Of a stretch of 64,000 nt of DNA, positions 17,191 through 26,059 are shown piece after piece. Each line of letters begins with the position of its first letter. The first letter of the stretch is position 1. The stretch covers positions 496,001 to 560,000 of the forward strand of contig OZ251507.1 in assembly GCA_965242895.1 (NCBI GenBank). The letters run 5' to 3'. The position numbers were made by a program, and so were the translations under genes. The notes under the pieces were generated by a model that searched no databases, was not told where the DNA came from, and was given only the letters and a program-made list of their open reading frames with translations. This DNA is from CATQHL01 sp965242895 (GTDB lineage Bacteria > Actinomycetota > Acidimicrobiia > Acidimicrobiales > CATQHL01).

Positions 17191-18372
17191 TCACCCGGCG
17201 CCCTGAGCGGCTTCGTCCAGGATTCCCGCCGGGTCGTCGTGCGGCTGAGCGCGCACCCAGTCGGGATTAACCAACACCCCGAAGCCGGCCTCAATCTCCA
17301 GCGGATCCATCAACCCGTCGCTCACCGAAGGGCGCGCCAGGGAATCGGCGAACTGGTCAACCCCCGTGCCAGGCACTCCCCACTCCAAACGGGCTTCGGG
17401 GTAGCCCAAACCGGCGAAAATCTGTGAGTGGACATGAGCGTTCATGTGGGGTTCGAAGCGCACCCCAGCCGCTGAGACCTGCTCCAAGATTTCCGCCAGC
17501 GAGCTCAGACCCCCCATGCAGGTGGCGTCCACCCTCACTATGTCCACCGCTTGGTGCGCCAGCAGCGACTCCGGGTAGTGCGCCCCTCCCTGCTCGTCTC
17601 CGAAGGCGATTGGGAACGGGGAACGCTCCCGAAGCGCAGCGATGATGCGGGCGTTCCCGGGCGGGAACGGGTCTTCGAACCAGCCCAGTTCGCAGTCCAG
17701 GCTCTGCAGGAAAGCCGCGGCGTCGTCGGCTGAATCGAACATCCAGGCGCCGTCGCAGGAGACTTCGATGTCGCCGCTCACCGAAGCCGCCGCCTCTAGA
17801 CGGGCCTTGGCGACGTCCAGCTTGGCGGCCATCGGCAGCTTGAAGAGCCGCCAGCCACCCTCATACAGCCCGCTGACCTGCTCAAACACTTCTTGCGGGC
17901 TGAGCGTGGGCGGATACCCCACTATCGCAGTCACAGGCATTCGAGCGGGTTTCCCGCCTAGGAACTCGGCCATCGGGCGTCCAGCCAGTTTCGCCGCAAT
18001 GTCCCAGGTCGCCAGGTCGACCAGAGAGAGCGCCCGAAGCCCCACACCGGCAGCCAGACACGACATGTTGGAACGCTGAACGTCCGTGAAGACGCTCTTG
18101 GGAGCTGCGGGATCTCTCCCTAGGTAGCGGGGGCCGATGTAGCTGCCGACCATCTCGGCGATGGGGCCGTCGCGGCTGAGCGTGAAGGCGTAGCCGCACA
18201 GCCCGTCGCTAGTCCGAACCCGCACCAGCGCAAACTCCCGATACTCCATCACCCAAGCGCCGAAGCGGATCACCTCAGGCACCGCCGCCCGCACGGTGCA
18301 GACGTCCACGGCCTCGATGCGCTGCGAACTGTCCGTCTGCAGGCTCTCGATTCTCTCGCTGTTCTCGCTCAT
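17191..18372 (-). CDS. Enolase-superfamily enzyme (mandelate racemase/muconate lactonizing family)
   Basis: Two-domain barrel enzyme that abstracts the alpha proton of a carboxylate; relatives dehydrate sugar acids. Seen: capping-domain segment VRVRTSDGLCGYAFTL, CDGAW (first metal Asp), WFEDPFPPGNA (Glu) and FGDEQGGAHYPESLL (third metal ligand region), and FEPHMNAHVHSQ, holding His residues that may act as base. The second-strand motif reads RLFKLPMAA, so the usual second Lys/Arg of the K-x-K motif is replaced by Pro. Starts at ATG 18372, immediately after a repeat tract. In a run with lactonase and SDR genes, a sugar-acid dehydratase role is likely but unproven. Confidence 0.85.
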   Translation of the reverse strand: MSENSERIESLQTDSSQRIEAVDVCTVRAAVPEVIRFGAWVMEYREFALVRVRTSDGLCGYAFTLSRDGPIAEMVGSYIGPRYLGRDPAAPKSVFTDVQRSNMSCLAAGVGLRALSLVDLATWDIAAKLAGRPMAEFLGGKPARMPVTAIVGYPPTLSPQEVFEQVSGLYEGGWRLFKLPMAAKLDVAKARLEAAASVSGDIEVSCDGAWMFDSADDAAAFLQSLDCELGWFEDPFPPGNARIIAALRERSPFPIAFGDEQGGAHYPESLLAHQAVDIVRVDATCMGGLSSLAEILEQVSAAGVRFEPHMNAHVHSQIFAGLGYPEARLEWGVPGTGVDQFADSLARPSVSDGLMDPLEIEAGFGVLVNPDWVRAQPHDDPAGILDEAAQGAG

Positions 18373-18508
18373 CCCGCTGCTCCTCTGCTCATCCCGCTGC
18401 TCCCGCTCCGACTGCTCATGCTGCCGCTGCGTCTCCGACTGCTCATGCTGCCCATCCCGCTCCCGCTGCCCATCCCGCTCCCGCTGCCGCTGCTGCTGCT
18501 CCGACTGC
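18373..18508. repeat. Low-complexity repeats between SDR and enolase-family genes
   Basis: Imperfect units built from GCTGCTCATCCCGCT, CCGACTGCTCATGCTG and CATCCCGCTCCCGCTGC. A reverse-strand ATG overlaps the SDR stop and would read a short Ser/Gly frame through it, out of phase with the next gene. No gene is supported. Confidence 0.8.
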
Positions 18509-19306
18509 TCATGCTGTGAGGTAGCCCCCGTCCACTCCCAGGATTTGCCCGGTCACCATCGACGCGCCCTCGCTGGCCAGAAACAGCGCCGGGGCGATCA
18601 CTTCCTGGGGCTGCCCGCGTCTGCCGATGGGCGTCCTGGCCATCACGAATTCACTGGTCAGGGTGCGTTTCCCGTCTGCTGCGCGCACCAGAGGCGTGTC
18701 GAAGATGGACGGGGCGATTGCGTTCACCCGCACGCCGTGCGGAATCCACTCCAGGGCCAGACTGCGCGTCAGCTGAATCACCGCCCCCTTGCTCTGAAGG
18801 TAGGCGGTCGTCTCGGGGTATGCGCGGCTCGCTCCGATAGAAGCCACGTTGACGATGCTCCCGGCGCCGCGGGCAATCATCGACCTGCCGACGACCTGAC
18901 AGGGCAGCCAAGTCCCCCTGAGATTCAGGCGCAGCACCCTCTCCCAGTCCTCGTCGGGAAAGTCCACTGCGGGGTGGCGGGCGGACGTCCCGGCGCTGTT
19001 CACCAGCACGTCAATGGCGCCGTGATCCTGCAGCACCCTGCTCACGGCCGCTTCGATGGAGGGACGCTCGGTCACGTCCATCTCCACGAACTCAAGAGAG
19101 CGGCGCGGCCCGGCGTCCCGAACTAGGCGCTCTGACCGCTCGACGTCTACGTCGGCGATCACCACATCCGCTGCGCTGTCGGCGAAGCCCATCGCCATCG
19201 CCTCCCCCAGACCGCTAGCGCCCCCCGTCACCATCACTACCTTCCCGCTGAAGTCGAAAAGTCCGGCTACGTAACCCTCGGGGAGAGCCCATTCATCTCC
19301 GCTCAC
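18509..19306 (-). CDS. Short-chain dehydrogenase/reductase
   Basis: NAD(P)-dependent classical SDR, about 265 residues. Cofactor motif MVTGGASGLGEAMAMG, NSAG (VLVNSAGTSA), catalytic Ser in VASIGAS, Tyr-x3-Lys in TAYLQSKGAV, and the NAIAPSIFDTPL segment; ends with VDGGYLTA typical of sugar and polyol dehydrogenases. The open frame extends 40 codons upstream through a Gly/Ala/Val repeat, but GTG 19306 is preceded by GAAAGGAGG at correct spacing, so that start is used. In a pathway with the lactonase and enolase-family enzyme it probably oxidises a hydroxyl of the substrate or of the keto-deoxy product. Confidence 0.9.
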   Translation of the reverse strand: MSGDEWALPEGYVAGLFDFSGKVVMVTGGASGLGEAMAMGFADSAADVVIADVDVERSERLVRDAGPRRSLEFVEMDVTERPSIEAAVSRVLQDHGAIDVLVNSAGTSARHPAVDFPDEDWERVLRLNLRGTWLPCQVVGRSMIARGAGSIVNVASIGASRAYPETTAYLQSKGAVIQLTRSLALEWIPHGVRVNAIAPSIFDTPLVRAADGKRTLTSEFVMARTPIGRRGQPQEVIAPALFLASEGASMVTGQILGVDGGYLTA

Positions 19307-19331
19307 CTGCTGCCTCCTTTCGTCAAGCTTC

Positions 19332-20339
19332 TCAGGCTCCCCCGCCAGCCCCGCCACCCCCGCCACCCCCGCCAGCGCCAGCCCCGCCACCCCCGCCAGC
19401 CCCGCCACCAGCGCCACCCCCGCCACCAGCGCCAGCCCCGCCAGCCCCGTCGATGAGAGCCCTGCTCGGGTAACAAAGCGGAACGCCCCTGTATGAAGTG
19501 CGAAAACGCGTCAAGTGCCAGCGCCCCAGATTAGGCACGACGATCGTGTCGAGGTCGCCGCCGACGAACACTGCATTCGTGGGAGCGGCCAGGACGGTGC
19601 CCCGAGGGTCTTCCGCCAGCACCCGCAGACCGGCGTCCGGATGCCAGACGTAAACGACGTCGGGACGATAGCAAGACACGACGAGAGAGCCGTCTTCGGT
19701 GGGCGCTACGCCGTCGGGCACGACCACGCCCAACTCGCAGAGCACCTCCCGCCGCCCCGCCGAGCCGTCTTCCAAAATCGGAATGGACACGATCGCCCCT
19801 GGATAGCTCTCGACGACGTAAAGGCGGGACTGATCGGCCGCCAGCGCGCACCCGTTAGGGAAAAACACGGACTCCTGCGACCAGACCGACGCTGCGCCGC
19901 CAGGTCGAACCACCCAAATGAAGCCGTCAGCCTGCCCCCAGCCGCCCGAGTCGGTCAGATAGTAGTTGCCGGCGCCGTCAAAGGCCCCCCAGTTCGGCAC
20001 TCCGAGCGGACGCTCGGCGCTGCCTCGAGTAAAGACCTCCCGGCGGCTGCCGTCCGGCGGGAACCTCCACACCGTCTTGTGGACGTTGTCTATGGCGTAG
20101 ACGTTGCTGTCGGCGTCGGCGGCCAGCCCCAGCATGAACCCGCCGGTGTTGGCGATCTCTTCGGGAGACCCGCCAGCTCCTTCGGGAGACCCGCCAGCTC
20201 CGATCCGATACAGCTGACCCGCCTCGCCCCCCACGTAAAGACAGCCGTTGGGAGCTAGGCAGATGCCCTCGGGGTGATCGAGACCCTCCGCAAAAGTCTC
20301 CAGTTCGTCCAGCGGTATGAGCGGAGTCGACTCAGACAT
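19332..20339 (-). CDS. SMP-30/gluconolactonase-family protein with Gly/Ala repeat tail
   Basis: Six-bladed beta-propeller lactonase family. Signature features: LDHPEGICLAPNGCLYVGGE at the N terminus, GGFMLGLAADADSNVY, GVPNWGAFDGAGNYYLTDSG, FFPNGCALAADQSRLYVVES and VPDGVAPTEDGSLVVSC, the usual repeated propeller strands and metal-site residues (Glu, Asn, Asp). It would open a sugar lactone to the acid. An internal duplication gives GAGGSPE twice (about residue 48-60). The last ~35 residues are pure Gly/Ala repeats (19340-19450). ATG overlaps the end of the VOC gene by 8 bp, so they are coupled. Confidence 0.88.
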   Translation of the reverse strand: MSESTPLIPLDELETFAEGLDHPEGICLAPNGCLYVGGEAGQLYRIGAGGSPEGAGGSPEEIANTGGFMLGLAADADSNVYAIDNVHKTVWRFPPDGSRREVFTRGSAERPLGVPNWGAFDGAGNYYLTDSGGWGQADGFIWVVRPGGAASVWSQESVFFPNGCALAADQSRLYVVESYPGAIVSIPILEDGSAGRREVLCELGVVVPDGVAPTEDGSLVVSCYRPDVVYVWHPDAGLRVLAEDPRGTVLAAPTNAVFVGGDLDTIVVPNLGRWHLTRFRTSYRGVPLCYPSRALIDGAGGAGAGGGGGAGGGAGGGGGAGAGGGGGGGGAGGGA

Positions 20340-20928
20340 CTTCCCGTCCTGGTGCTGCTAGTGCGCCGGCGGGGAGCGGTTCATCGTCGCTGCCGGCGTC
20401 GCTGCCGGCGCTGCCGGCAGACCCGGCAGACCCCGAGGACGCCGAAGACTGAAAGCGCAGCGACCCGTCAAGGTTGCGCGGCGTCTCGACGAGTTCCACG
20501 CGGTGTCCGTCCGGATCGATCAGGTAGACCGCCAGCGAACCCTTGTTGGGGCCGACGGTGGGCGTCACCGGCCCGCTGACGGAATCCACGCCGGCAGCCG
20601 CAAGCCTCTCCCAAAGCTCCTCGAAGCCGTCTACGAAGAGGCAGAAGTGGCTTGTGCCGGGGTTGCCGTTGGCCGGATCGATGCTTGCCCGCGAAACGTT
20701 GCGGTACTCCAAGAGTTCTAGGAACACATCACAAGCGTCGTGGCGAAGCACGGCGGCGTGCAGGTCGACCGTGGGATAACCCACCAACTCACGCAGGTAG
20801 TCCTCGGTTCGCACCCAGCGGGCGACCACCCCGAAGTCCAGCAACTCGTAGAAGCGGATGGAGCGTTCCAAGTCCGCAACAGTCACTCCGACGTGGCTGA
20901 ATCCGTTTACCGACCCGGCAGTGCTCAT
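20332..20928 (-). CDS. VOC-family (glyoxalase/extradiol dioxygenase fold) protein
   Basis: Two beta-alpha-beta-beta-beta modules: GFSHVGVTVADLERSIRFYE (first metal His) and GTSHFCLFVDGFEELWERL (second His), ending in LIDPDGHRVELVE, whose Glu completes the metal site. The gap of ~40 residues between modules fits the family. The last ~35 residues are a Ser/Gly/Ala repeat (SGSAGSAGSAGSDAGSDD). Start at ATG 20928 with GAGGAG upstream. Reaction unknown: epimerase, lyase and dioxygenase members all look like this. Confidence 0.85.
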   Translation of the reverse strand: MSTAGSVNGFSHVGVTVADLERSIRFYELLDFGVVARWVRTEDYLRELVGYPTVDLHAAVLRHDACDVFLELLEYRNVSRASIDPANGNPGTSHFCLFVDGFEELWERLAAAGVDSVSGPVTPTVGPNKGSLAVYLIDPDGHRVELVETPRNLDGSLRFQSSASSGSAGSAGSAGSDAGSDDEPLPAGALAAPGREDV

Positions 20929-20977
20929 GAACTATCTCCTCGCAATTCGACTACCCGTCTAGCGCTCATGCTTACTC

Positions 20978-22120
20978 TCATAATGCTCTGCCTTCCTCTG
21001 GGGAGAACAGGTGCAGGTTCTCTGCTTCACACCCTACAACCACTTCGTCTCCGACATCTAGAGAGCTGCTAGAGGGCAGGCGGGCTACCAAGGTTTTGCT
21101 GCCCCCCGCCTCGGGGTCGCTCGGATCCGCAAAGGAAAAGCCTCCTTCGACGTACACATACATTTCCGGCTCGATGACCTCGGTCAGCCTCACCCTGCCG
21201 CGCGGCATGCCCGCCGTCTCCTCATCGCCCGGAGGCAGCAGCAGAATCGACTCCGGCCTTACCCCTACTATCAGATTCCGCCCAGACTCTTCGCTCAGGG
21301 CGATCCCCGCCACCTCTGGAGTGACTGGCCAGCAGCCGGAATCTCCCAGCGCCAGCCCCCAACCTTCGCCCTCCCGCCGCAATTCGGCGCTCAGCAGGTT
21401 CATCGAGGGACTTCCTATGAACCCCGCCACGAACAGGTCGTCGGGTTCGTAATAAAGCTCGCGAGGAGTTCCGACTTGATGCAGCTCTCCGTCGGACAGC
21501 ACCGCCACCCTCTGCCCCAGGGTCATCGCCTCTGTCTGATCGTGCGTCACGAAGATCGTCGTCACGCCCAGATCGCTGTGGAGCTGCGCCAACTCCCCCC
21601 GCATCTGCACCCTGAGCTTGGCGTCGAGGTTGGAGAGGGGTTCGTCGAGCAAGAAAGCCTTCGGCTCACGCACGATGGCCCGCCCGATCGCTACGCGCTG
21701 ACGCTGCCCCCCTGAAAGGTTGGCCGGCCGCCGCTTGAGGTGCTCTGTCAGCTGCAGAACACGCGCCACCTCCTCCACTCGTTCCGCAATCTCAGCCTTC
21801 GTCTTCTTGGCCTGACGGAGCGGAAAGGCCATATTCGCAAAGACGCTCATGTGCGGGTAAAGCGCATAGTTCTGAAAGACCATGGCAACGTCGCGGTCTC
21901 GAGGGTGTGTCTTGTTCACCACCTCGCCGTCGATGAGTATTTCCCCCTCGGTAATCACCTCGAGACCGGCCAGCATCCTCAGGAGCGTGGACTTTCCGCA
22001 GCCGGAAGGCCCGACGAGCACCATGAACTCTCCGTCGGAGACCTCCAGGTCGACCGAGCGCACGGCCACGGTTCCGTCTCCGTAGGTCTTCCCTACGCCC
22101 CTGAACGAGATTTCAGACAT
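20978..22120 (-). CDS. Sugar ABC importer ATP-binding protein (UgpC/MsmK/MalK type)
   Basis: Energises the importer whose permeases and binding protein are encoded upstream in the same run. Walker A GPSGCGKSTLLRMLAG (about 37-50), Q-loop region AMVFQNYALYPHMSV, signature LSGGQRQRVAIGRAI, Walker B AFLLDEPLSNLDAKLR, and switch His in IFVTHDQTEAM. The C-terminal ~130 residues are the regulatory TOBE/OB domain (ILLLPPGDEE, RVRLTEVIEPEMYVYVEG), shared by sugar importer ATPases. ATG 22120 overlaps the DUF4432 stop by 8 bp (ATGTCTGA) and is preferred to GTG 22129. Confidence 0.93.
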   Translation of the reverse strand: MSEISFRGVGKTYGDGTVAVRSVDLEVSDGEFMVLVGPSGCGKSTLLRMLAGLEVITEGEILIDGEVVNKTHPRDRDVAMVFQNYALYPHMSVFANMAFPLRQAKKTKAEIAERVEEVARVLQLTEHLKRRPANLSGGQRQRVAIGRAIVREPKAFLLDEPLSNLDAKLRVQMRGELAQLHSDLGVTTIFVTHDQTEAMTLGQRVAVLSDGELHQVGTPRELYYEPDDLFVAGFIGSPSMNLLSAELRREGEGWGLALGDSGCWPVTPEVAGIALSEESGRNLIVGVRPESILLLPPGDEETAGMPRGRVRLTEVIEPEMYVYVEGGFSFADPSDPEAGGSKTLVARLPSSSSLDVGDEVVVGCEAENLHLFSPEEGRAL

Positions 22121-23180
22121 GTTCGCCACCGCCGCATTCGGCGGTAATCGTGAGGTCGAAGCGACGCTCCTCTAGCGGGTCGAGAACCTCCACCTTCGAG
22201 TCCTCATCGCCCAATTCCGCGGCGCGTCCGCGTATTCCGCAGTTGGCGGGTTCGATCCCTGTGAGATACATGCCCTCCCCCAGCATCCTCCACTGCCAGA
22301 ACCTCCGCAGCTGCTCCGGCTTCCAGGCGATCTCAAGACCTATGCGGCCTAGAGGCGCAAAGCCGTTGTTGGTGAGCGTCGCTGCGGCAGCGGGCGGCTG
22401 CCCTGCATGCCCCTCAAAACGATGCTCGAAGACTTCGGCGGCGAAACCTGCTGTCGGCTCGCAGAACTGGTCATGAAGCGCAGGGGAGGTGTCCGTGAAC
22501 GACTCCGTGGTGTGAGCGGGCGAGATTTTCAGCGTCGTCGACGGCGACACCAGCGGAAAGCCCAGGTTGAAGTGGTAGAGGACGAACAGCGGCGCAGGCT
22601 CGAAGCCCTCGTTGCGTACTAGGTCGCTCACTTCGATGCGGGGCGAGCCCACGGCAAACCGCAGGGTGCGCTCCAGAACTAAGTTGACGCCGTAGACGGA
22701 CGCCTCCCGCACGCTCCCTGAGACCTCGATGGCCTTCGGCTCACCCTCGGCGCCCTCGTCACCCTCGGCGCCCCCGGTCGAGATCAGGTCGTGACGAACG
22801 CCGTCGGCGGGCAAATTGGAAAAGCGTCCGTGCTGGCAGTACCGCTCGTCGTCCACTCGACAGCCCGGGCCGACGTTTTCCAGTCCGCAGGTGACGAGCA
22901 AGCCCCCTCCGAAGGAATCCAGCCACTTCTCCCCGTCGAAGTAGGCGGGATGGCGAAATCCCGCAGGAGACTGCCAGTGCAGCGGCCAACCCTGCGCCCA
23001 GGCAGGGCCTATGTCCAGGCCCCGGTCGGCGAGCACCAAGGCATGGATGCCGCCCGCCGGCCGCACGTCGATTGCCCGCAGGCCGCCGGAGGCGCCGTCC
23101 CTGAGAACCACCTCGCGCACTGAGGCCGCCTGGCGAGGTTCCCCCAGCAGAGCCCGCAGGCTGCCGCCGTGCCAGTTCAT
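22113..23180 (-). CDS. DUF4432/aldose-1-epimerase-like protein
   Basis: Galactose-mutarotase-like beta-sandwich family (DUF4432). Seen: GGIHALVLADRGLDIGPAWAQG, the typical opening PLHWQSPAGFRHPAYFDGE, a GGLLVTCGLENVG segment, and FVLYHFNLGFPLVSP with the His expected in the sugar-binding cleft; C-terminal TGIEPANCGIRGR. Members interconvert sugar anomers or epimers and sit next to sugar transporter genes, which fits here. A short GAEGDEGAEGE repeat lies near residue 140. The ATG has only a weak ribosome-binding site; 126 bp of repeat-rich DNA separates it from the upstream SDR gene. Confidence 0.82.
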   Translation of the reverse strand: MNWHGGSLRALLGEPRQAASVREVVLRDGASGGLRAIDVRPAGGIHALVLADRGLDIGPAWAQGWPLHWQSPAGFRHPAYFDGEKWLDSFGGGLLVTCGLENVGPGCRVDDERYCQHGRFSNLPADGVRHDLISTGGAEGDEGAEGEPKAIEVSGSVREASVYGVNLVLERTLRFAVGSPRIEVSDLVRNEGFEPAPLFVLYHFNLGFPLVSPSTTLKISPAHTTESFTDTSPALHDQFCEPTAGFAAEVFEHRFEGHAGQPPAAAATLTNNGFAPLGRIGLEIAWKPEQLRRFWQWRMLGEGMYLTGIEPANCGIRGRAAELGDEDSKVEVLDPLEERRFDLTITAECGGGEHV

Positions 23181-23306
23181 CTTGTCACGCTCACCGGAGC
23201 GCCCTGCTGCCCGCCGCCCGAGTTCCTCTCGGCGCCCGCCGGCGCTGCCGGCTCTCCCACACCCGGCTCCCCCCCGCCTGCCTCTGCCGCACCTGCGCCC
23301 CCGTGC

Positions 23307-24170
23307 CTAGAAGGTCTTCACGGCGGAGAAACCCGCGTCGATCAGGATGTTCGTGCCGCTTATGTAACTAGACGCATCGGATGCCAGGAACACGACGAGC
23401 GCCCCCACCTCTTCCACAGTGCCGATGCGCCCGAGCGTGTTGGCGGCGCGCACTCTGTCCAGGAAGCCTCCCGCCTCCTCCGTGTTCATGTCGTCGAGGT
23501 CTCGCCGCAGCATGGGGGTGTCTATCGTGCCCGGCGAGACGGCGTTGACGCGGATGTTGTCACCTCCCACTTCCAGGGTGAGGGTGCGGGCGGCTGCGAT
23601 CACGCCGGCCTTGGCAGCGGCGTAGACCACGCAGCCAGGCAGAGAGTGCGTGGCCTGAACCGAGGACGTAAAGATGATCGAACCGCCGCCGCGTGCTCGC
23701 ATCGGAACGATGCTGTGCTGCGCGCACAGCAGCACCCCCTTGAGGTCGACGTCGAGAAGCAGATCCATGTCCACTTCGGCCATCTCCTCTAGCGACACGT
23801 AGCGCTCCACCCCGGCGTTGGCGTGCATGACGTCCAAGCCGCCGTAGGTGTCTACCGCCCTGCTCACCAGCGCCTTTACGTCGTCCACCCTGGACACGTC
23901 GCCCCCGTCGGCGACGGCCTGTCCGCCCGCAGCGGCGATCATCTCCACCGTCTCCTCAGCGGCGGACAGCGCAATGTCGTTAACTACCACGGCGGCGCCC
24001 GCCTGCGCCAGCGCAATGGCGCTTCCCCGCCCGATGCCAGCGCCTGCGCCCGTGACTACCGCAGTTCGCCCAGCCAGCGGCTGCGCTGCTGCGCCGGCTG
24101 GGGCCGCGCCCGCTGAGGCCGCGGGCGACGACGTTGCCTCAGGTGCCTCGAGTTTCTCATCTGCTGTCAT
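23307..24170 (-). CDS. Short-chain dehydrogenase/reductase with Ala-rich N-terminal extension
   Basis: Classical SDR: VVTGAGAGIGRGSAIALAQAG (cofactor), VNDIALSAAEETVEMI, HANAGVER, catalytic FTSSVQATHSLPGC and VYAAAKAG (Tyr-Lys), then NAVSPGTIDTPM. The first ~30 residues are an Ala/Gly/Pro-rich extension with a GAA-PAGAAAQ pattern. ATG with GAGGAGG upstream. Sits between the importer permeases and the DUF4432 gene; a polyol or sugar dehydrogenase is likely. Differs from the SDR at 18509 in length and cofactor-loop sequence, so the operon holds two distinct oxidoreductases. Confidence 0.9.
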   Translation of the reverse strand: MTADEKLEAPEATSSPAASAGAAPAGAAAQPLAGRTAVVTGAGAGIGRGSAIALAQAGAAVVVNDIALSAAEETVEMIAAAGGQAVADGGDVSRVDDVKALVSRAVDTYGGLDVMHANAGVERYVSLEEMAEVDMDLLLDVDLKGVLLCAQHSIVPMRARGGGSIIFTSSVQATHSLPGCVVYAAAKAGVIAAARTLTLEVGGDNIRVNAVSPGTIDTPMLRRDLDDMNTEEAGGFLDRVRAANTLGRIGTVEEVGALVVFLASDASSYISGTNILIDAGFSAVKTF

Positions 24171-24285
24171 GTCCGCCTCCTCGTTGCGTGGTTCGAGTTG
24201 TCCGTGTGTTGCGTGCCCGTTGCGTGTTGCGTACCCGTCGCGTGTTGCGGTGCCTGTTGTGTGTTGCGCGCCGCCAACACCCCCC

Positions 24286-25116
24286 TCACCCTTTCAGCGC
24301 CCCTTGCGTCACTCCCTGCTGGAAGCGGCGCTCAAGCACCAGATAGAGCAAGAACACGGGCACCGATCCGATGATGGACGCAGCCGCAATCAACTCGTGC
24401 GGCGTTCTGTACTGACCGATGAACTGGCTGATGCCCACCGGCAAGGTGTAGGTGTCGGCGTCGCGCAGCAACACTAGCGCCAAGATGAAATCGTTCCAGT
24501 TGGCGAGGAACAGCAGGATGATGACCGTCACAATGGCAGGGCGCGCCATCGGCACGATGACCCTCCAGAGAATCTTCCACTCACGCGCCCCGTCGAGACG
24601 GGCGGACTCCACCAACTCCCCAGGCAGCCCCTGGAAAAACCCCCTAAAAATCAACACAGAGATAGGCAGCCCGAACGCCACGTAAACCAGGGAGAGCCCG
24701 TACAGCTCATCGTAAAGACCCAGCTGGCGGGCTTCGATGAGCAGAGGCAGCACCAGCGCCGCCGGAGGGATCATGATCCCCAGCAGCATCGCTGTGAACA
24801 CCCACTCCGACCCCCGAAACCTGAGCCACGTAAAAGCGTGCGCCGCCAGCAAGCCCACCAGGATCGTGATGGCCACTGAGGTGACGGTGACGAAGGCGCT
24901 GTTGAGGAAGTAACCGCCAAGGCCGAACTCCCGCCACGCCACCGCGTAGTTGCCTGGCGTCCAGTTCTCCGGCAGGAACGACTGCGAGTTGACCTCTCGT
25001 CCTGTCTTTAACGAGAGCGCCCCTATCCAGAGCACGGGCAGGACGATGACCACCGCCACTCCGACCGCCAGGAGCGAGAGAGACGCCTTGGCCCATACAG
25101 AGCGAATGTCAAACAA
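24286..25116 (-). CDS. Carbohydrate ABC importer permease (MalG-type)
   Basis: Six predicted membrane helices in about 276 residues, starting with LLAVGVAVVIVLPVLWIG. The EAA cytoplasmic loop that contacts the ATPase is ELVESARLDGAREWKILWRV (about residues 180-200), followed by VPMARPAIVTV. C terminus ends on the short tail typical of MalG. TTG start overlaps the stop of the MalF-type gene by 8 bp. Part of the importer encoded at 20978-27924. The 115-bp gap downstream holds GTTGCGTG-type repeats (24185-24265). Confidence 0.92.
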   Translation of the reverse strand: MFDIRSVWAKASLSLLAVGVAVVIVLPVLWIGALSLKTGREVNSQSFLPENWTPGNYAVAWREFGLGGYFLNSAFVTVTSVAITILVGLLAAHAFTWLRFRGSEWVFTAMLLGIMIPPAALVLPLLIEARQLGLYDELYGLSLVYVAFGLPISVLIFRGFFQGLPGELVESARLDGAREWKILWRVIVPMARPAIVTVIILLFLANWNDFILALVLLRDADTYTLPVGISQFIGQYRTPHELIAAASIIGSVPVFLLYLVLERRFQQGVTQGALKG

Positions 25117-26059
25117 TTCGCCTCGAAACCCTCAGCCTGATCACGCTGAAAATCACGGCCAGCACCACGATCACGATGGCGATGGCAGACGCCTGGCCCA
25201 TGATGCTGTTGCGGAAGCCCCGCTCCAGCATGTAGGTGGCAAGCACTTCAGAACTGCGGTTGGGGCCGCCCCGTGTCATCACGTAGACCACGTCGAATAT
25301 CTTCAGGCCGCCGATTATGTTGAGCAAGGCCACTACGCCCACGATTTGATAGAGCGACGGAACGATCACTCGTGTAATGGTGCTGAAGGGGCGCGCCCCG
25401 TCCAAGGCTGCAGCCTCCAGCATGGAACGGTCGATGCTCTGCAGCCCGGCGTAGTAGAGGATCATGTCGAAACCGGCGAACTGCCAGACCGTGACCCCGA
25501 TGATCAGCCAGAGCACGTAGCTAGGTTCGCCCAAGAAAAAGATTGGCTCGCTGGTAATCCCCAGATGCTGCAAAATCTGATTTATGAAGCCGAAGCCGCT
25601 CAATATCCTCTGCCACATCAAGCCCACAAGCACGGGAGGGAGCAGCGCCGGCAGGAACACCACCGCTCTCAAGAGCCCTGTGCCGCGCACCCGTGTAGAG
25701 ATCAGCAGAGCAAAGCTGAACCCCAAAACATTCAGAAACAGAGTGCTGAGCCCGGTAAACAGCAGCGTGTTGACCAGCGCCCGCCAGAACGTGCTGTCAC
25801 CCGCCAGCCACCGGTAATTCTCAAGCCCGATCCACGACAGGTCGCCGAGATCGAAGCCCGCCCACTCCGAGAACGAAACCAGAGCAACCACCGCCACGGG
25901 CACGGCGATGAGCCCTAAGAACACCGCCAAAGAGGGAAAGACCATCGCTATTCCCAGGGCGGAGGCGAAGTTGCCTCCTCGCCGCCTGTCGGCCCGGAGC
26001 AGGTCCCGTCGGCGGGGCTTGGATGCGCCCGGGCGGACGGCCCCCAGACTTTTAGTCAC
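25109..26059 (-). CDS. Carbohydrate ABC importer permease (MalF-type)
   Basis: Hydrophobic protein of 316 residues with an N-terminal basic segment, then MVFPSLAVFLGLIAVPVAVVAL and five further helices. EAA loop RSMLEAAALDGARPFSTITRV is followed by VPSLYQIVGV. Partner permease overlaps at its 3' end. GTG start with GGAG eight bases upstream (26059). A 14-bp-stem hairpin lies in the gap to the binding-protein gene upstream and probably lowers permease expression relative to the binding protein. Confidence 0.92.
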   Translation of the reverse strand: MTKSLGAVRPGASKPRRRDLLRADRRRGGNFASALGIAMVFPSLAVFLGLIAVPVAVVALVSFSEWAGFDLGDLSWIGLENYRWLAGDSTFWRALVNTLLFTGLSTLFLNVLGFSFALLISTRVRGTGLLRAVVFLPALLPPVLVGLMWQRILSGFGFINQILQHLGITSEPIFFLGEPSYVLWLIIGVTVWQFAGFDMILYYAGLQSIDRSMLEAAALDGARPFSTITRVIVPSLYQIVGVVALLNIIGGLKIFDVVYVMTRGGPNRSSEVLATYMLERGFRNSIMGQASAIAIVIVVLAVIFSVIRLRVSRRIV

